A stretch of DNA of 25,341 bases, from contig NW_005198243.1 in NCBI RefSeq assembly GCF_000372725.1, positions 647,561 to 672,901 of the forward strand. The letters run 5' to 3'. Every line of letters starts with the position of its first letter. Position 1 is the first letter of the stretch. Positions 22,134 to 25,341 of this stretch are shown here, one piece after another. The DNA comes from Emiliania huxleyi CCMP1516 (taxonomy: Eukaryota; Haptophyta; Isochrysidales; Noelaerhabdaceae). A model generated the notes under the pieces. It had not been told where the DNA came from. It saw only the letters and a list, made by a program, of their open reading frames with translations, and searched no databases. The position numbers and the translations under genes were made by a program.

Positions 22134-24940
22134 CTACTGTGCCCCCGGCTGGAGGACTGCGCTCATGGTACAACGTCCGCTGGAGGCACCAAAGCTCTTG
22201 CAACGTGTGTGGTGTCCGCACGAGGTTTCAGGATGCCGTCGCGCAGGTTGGCTCGCTGGGCACACCCGTGGTGTCGAACTGAGACGTGTAGGGCACCGGA
22301 TAGGGGCCTGGCCACCGGACGCAAGCGGCTGTCCGTGGGCGTGCTGGCCGACTTTCATCTGGCCTGTCGAGAAGAGCTCAAAGTCAACAATGATGTTGTA
22401 CGCCTCGGAGATGGTCGTCTGCGTAATGAGAAGCGAACGCTTGTCCTGAGCCGACGAGAGATGCCACATGCCCTTCCCGGGCACGAGGTTTTCTTCAAGG
22501 CAGGCCCACTCGGGGAACCACACGTTCTCTACCATGGCTCGAGTTCCGCCGGGAAACACGTTCCAGCCCACGTTGTTGATACCAAAGTACCCCGAGAGGT
22601 AGGGGTCGGCGCCGAACGGGAGCACACCCGGTGGGTAGAGGCTCGAGTAGATCGGCTCGACCCCGCCATCACCGCCGTTGCTGCTGTACGGGCCCGTGCG
22701 AGTGCGGAAGACGGGGAGCGTTTTGCCGGTGCACACCGAAGGCGACGTGGTCCCTGTGGCGTCCCAATAGTGCGACTCGAGGAAGGCGGGCTGATAGAAT
22801 GCTCCGTGCGAGCTGGACGAATACGCCGTCCCAAAGTTCGCGACTTGGGCCTTGAAGAGGTAGGGCACAACCTCGCCCTGCGGGAAGGCGCGCGAAGGCG
22901 GAAGCACGACGCGGATGTTGTACAGCGTGAGCCCAGCATCCTACAGCAGGCAGGGCGAAGATTAACATCTTCAGCCCAGCTCGACGTGGAGAAGCACGGT
23001 GGAGTTGCACAGGGTCGAAACCGATGTCAAATTTCCACGTCAGGCCGGCAGAATACGTCACAGAGTAGCCGTCGATGGTAAAGGAAGAGCCAGCGGGCTC
23101 CACCGTCACCTGCGGATACGCGGGTAGTGTAGACGAGATGGGAAATGCGGACCAGGGGTGGCGCGGTAGGCACCAAAATGCGGGGGCATTACACCTTTGG
23201 CTTGCCGTTTGGCTTGAAGATGCCTTCGCCATTGGCGTCGGTTGGCGGTGCCATCTTGTCGAGGTTGTTTCGCACGTCACGGAAGATGCCGTTCGACCAG
23301 TCCATCGTGTTTGGCGGCAAGTTCGAGGCACCCGTGTACGGATCGGTGATGGTCTCCGACGAGTACGAGGTTGGAGTGGCGTGGTTGACATAGGTCCCAG
23401 TGTCTTGTTTGTGATTCACAGCGCTCTTGGGCCGCGGCAGGCCGTCTGCGTCGGTCACCAGTTGCCCTGGATAGAAGTGAGAAGAGGGCGTGATCTCCTC
23501 TTCACCCCACGCGGCGGCGATGGCAGCTGAGAAGATGGGGGTGACCGTGGCCCAATCCGTTCCAAAGCCTGGGAAGCCGGTGTCGATCGACGCCCGCAGA
23601 ATCGCCGCATCCTCGGCAGAAAAGCGAAGGCAGCGGCCATACCACGCGAGGCCGATCGCGGGCGAGTCGACGAGAGTGTTCTCAGGCGACGGAATCGTTG
23701 TACCAAACGCGTCGATCTCGTACAGGACTGTGATTGGATACGGGCCCATGAGGGTGCCAGCAGAGACCGTCGTGAAGAAGTCGATTGGGAGAACGGTTTC
23801 TTGAAGGGGCCGCATCCAGTCTTGCACGAGGTACGAGTTGCTCTGGTTTCCGTAGAAGAGGGCGCTGTCGCCGTGGGCCCAATGATAGGGCTGCGCAAAC
23901 TGCTTCACCGACGCGCCAGCACCGATGCTTGAGCCGGTCGCAAAGTGGATGGTGGTGTACTTGCCGAAGATAGCCATCGTGGCCGCCTTGAGGTACGCGC
24001 CGTCTATGTCCGCAAGAGTCGGGGTTGGCATCACGCGGTTCGCTGCCAGATAGAGCTCGAGATAGTCAGGAACGACGACAGGTGCGGCCGTGTCTGTCAC
24101 GTCCACAGCCACCGAGATGGTGTTTGTCCAGCGGATGCCGTCGACGACGGTTTCGGTGCCGCCCTTGAGCCGCGCCGCGACAATTTTCTTCAGCGCGTAG
24201 TCGGTCTGTCCACCCTCGATTGCTGCGTCGACCGCAAGGACATGCTCGCGGTCAGGCACGATGGTCGCAACCCTTTCAACGCTCCACAGGACCAGGTTGC
24301 ACCGGAGCTTGCCATCTGCCTTTGTCATTTCATAGGCGGATGCAGCTCCAGCGGTCGACACGAGCTCATTGTACGCCAGCTTCGCCTCGGCACTGCCGAG
24401 CGTGCCGTTCGGGCACTCTTCGATTTCGGCCACGCCACGGATCGTCGCTGGGTCGACGCCGCCGATTTCTGCGAGGGCGCTCTCAATGAGTGACCATCCG
24501 TTCGGTGCCGCAGCGAGCGTGTCGGCCGCATCCAGACTCTTCACGGCTGAGGTGCCAAAGAGAAGCGTCTGAACGGCCCGCACCTCCTCTTGCGTTGCCG
24601 GGTCGGTCGGGCGACGGTGGCCGCCATTCTCATAGGTCAGGGGACTGGCGCCGACAACAAAGCCGCCGTACGGCGCCGAGGTTGTGGCGTCCGGCTCCAC
24701 ACACGTGGTCGCGTTCGTCACGCAGGGTTGCGACGGAGAACCCGGCGGTGAAATTGGCGACGGGCTCGGCGATCCCGGCGGTGAAATTGGCGACGGGCTC
24801 GGCGATCCCGGCGGTGAAATTGGCGACGGGCTCGGCGATCCCGGCGGTGAAATTGGCGACGGGCTCGGCGGTTCTTCGGCGGGCGACGAGGCGAAGCCCG
24901 CCACAGAGGCAAGCGAAGCGAGAAAGTAAATCGGCCGCAT
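22134..24940 (-). CDS. Secreted copper-amine-oxidase-like protein, C-terminally incomplete
   Basis: Exons 24940-23195, 23109-23011 and 22940-22134 are joined by 85- and 70-bp GT-AG introns, all phase 0, giving about 883 residues. The start is the ATG at 24940, with signal peptide MRPIYFLASLASVAGFASS. A Pro/Ser-rich linker of four 11-residue repeats (PSPSPISPPGS) follows, then about 500 residues resembling amine-oxidase N-terminal domains (TQEEVRAVQTLL). The catalytic domain begins VEPAGSSFTIDGYSV and LTWKFDIGFDPDAGLTLYNI. Near 22400 is LLITQTTISEAYNIIVDFEL, which aligns ungapped with the TPQ region: the precursor Tyr is present, but the usual Asn before it is Ala and the Asp/Glu after it is Asn. 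The C-terminal part that would bear the HxH and third copper His is absent; the frame degenerates after about 22340. It is probably truncated, frameshifted or non-catalytic. Confidence 0.68.
24744..24875 (+). repeat. 33-bp coding minisatellite, four copies
   Basis: Four near-perfect 33-bp units (GGCGGTGAAATTGGCGACGG...) encoding the 11-residue Pro/Ser linker repeat of the amine-oxidase-like protein. The near-identity suggests recent expansion. Confidence 0.92.
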
Positions 24941-25341
24941 GGTCCCCGGCGAGCCGGAGCTGGGGGACAAGCCTTGGACGGGGAGCAAAGGGGACAACTC
25001 GTTCTCTAATCAAACGCAGCGGATTTGAGTGTATCCGGCGCCCGGTTTTCCAGGAGGTTTCCAAAAGGAATTTCCCAAAAACATACCTAAGACAAAAGGG
25101 AAAAAAGGGAGGCGGATAATGCCAATCCCAAACTAGGGCTGGCTACAAATTCTTTTCGCTTTGGACGCTGTGAATTCTTTTTAAAATTCGTCTTATCCTT
25201 TCGCCTGCGGAAACGACCAGGGACCCCTAGATGTTACCCCGGAAGCTCCGACGAGTTGCCACCTGCACGGCGCATCTTCGCTATGCCAGAGACCCAAGCT
25301 ATACGGCGCCGGACTGGGTGAGCGCCCCCCCCCCCCCCCCT
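24941..25341. other. Upstream region of the amine-oxidase-like gene
   Basis: No coding region supported. It contains an A-rich block (about 25060-25105), an AT-rich block (25140-25200) and a terminal C homopolymer (25327-25340). It probably includes the promoter, but no defined box could be assigned. Confidence 0.5.

Overview
The window looks like nuclear DNA of a GC-rich unicellular alga, most likely a haptophyte of the Emiliania/Gephyrocapsa type; a GC-rich dinoflagellate is the main alternative. The reasons are short spliceosomal introns (about 70-220 bp) with GT, GC and possibly GA donors, introns carrying 10-11 bp tandem repeats, long C/G homopolymer tracts, and gene families common in such algae: ankyrin proteins with the 'AWLDGGGRVDAT' style of repeat, TIR-like receptors, Arf GTPases, P-loop sulfotransferases and secreted polysaccharide enzymes. 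Many start sites are ATGs inside longer frames, and most genes are split, so the gene models below were stitched by hand from domain logic, reading phase and splice sites. No rRNA, tRNA, CRISPR array or bacterial-type operon was seen.

Layout from left to right. 65-1366 (+): C-terminal part of an epsin-like adaptor (UIM-like helix, two DPW motifs). 1908-4091 (-): ankyrin protein with two duplicated ankyrin blocks and an Ala/Glu coiled coil. 4144-4941: MITE-like element with 26-bp terminal inverted repeats, just upstream of the ankyrin gene. 5439-8568 (-): a multi-exon gene for a four-helix voltage-sensor domain fused directly to a TIR-like domain; its introns hold a 175-bp GT microsatellite and 10-bp tandem repeats, and one exon holds a telomere-like TTAGGG tract between two 43-bp direct repeats. 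9533-11113 (+): 2-oxoglutarate/Fe(II) oxygenase fused in frame to an Arf GTPase whose catalytic Gln is Lys. 11381-12451 (-) and 12464-13393 (+): a head-to-head pair, an uncharacterised glycosyltransferase-like protein and a protein built from ten NVGWW repeats. 13834-15905 (-): six-exon secretory-pathway sulfotransferase. About 16240-16793 (+): GNAT-like acetyltransferase. 16747-18147 (-): frameshifted, possibly tyrosine-recombinase-like gene. 18271-18781: 55-bp inverted repeats around G/C-rich direct repeats, running into a frameshifted GH64 beta-1,3-glucanase-like gene (+). 20173-21870 (-): secreted serine beta-lactamase-fold protein. 22134-24940 (-): secreted copper-amine-oxidase-like protein lacking its C-terminal copper-ligand region.

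The genes do not form an evident pathway. Several products would meet at the cell surface or secretory system (VSD-TIR, sulfotransferase, GH64, beta-lactamase-fold protein, amine oxidase, Arf), but that is typical of such genomes. The most interesting observations are the VSD-TIR fusion, the oxygenase-Arf fusion, the NVGWW repeat protein, and a recurring pattern in which the first bases of an intron repeat the first bases of the following exon. That pattern suggests introns born by local duplication or by introner-like insertion.
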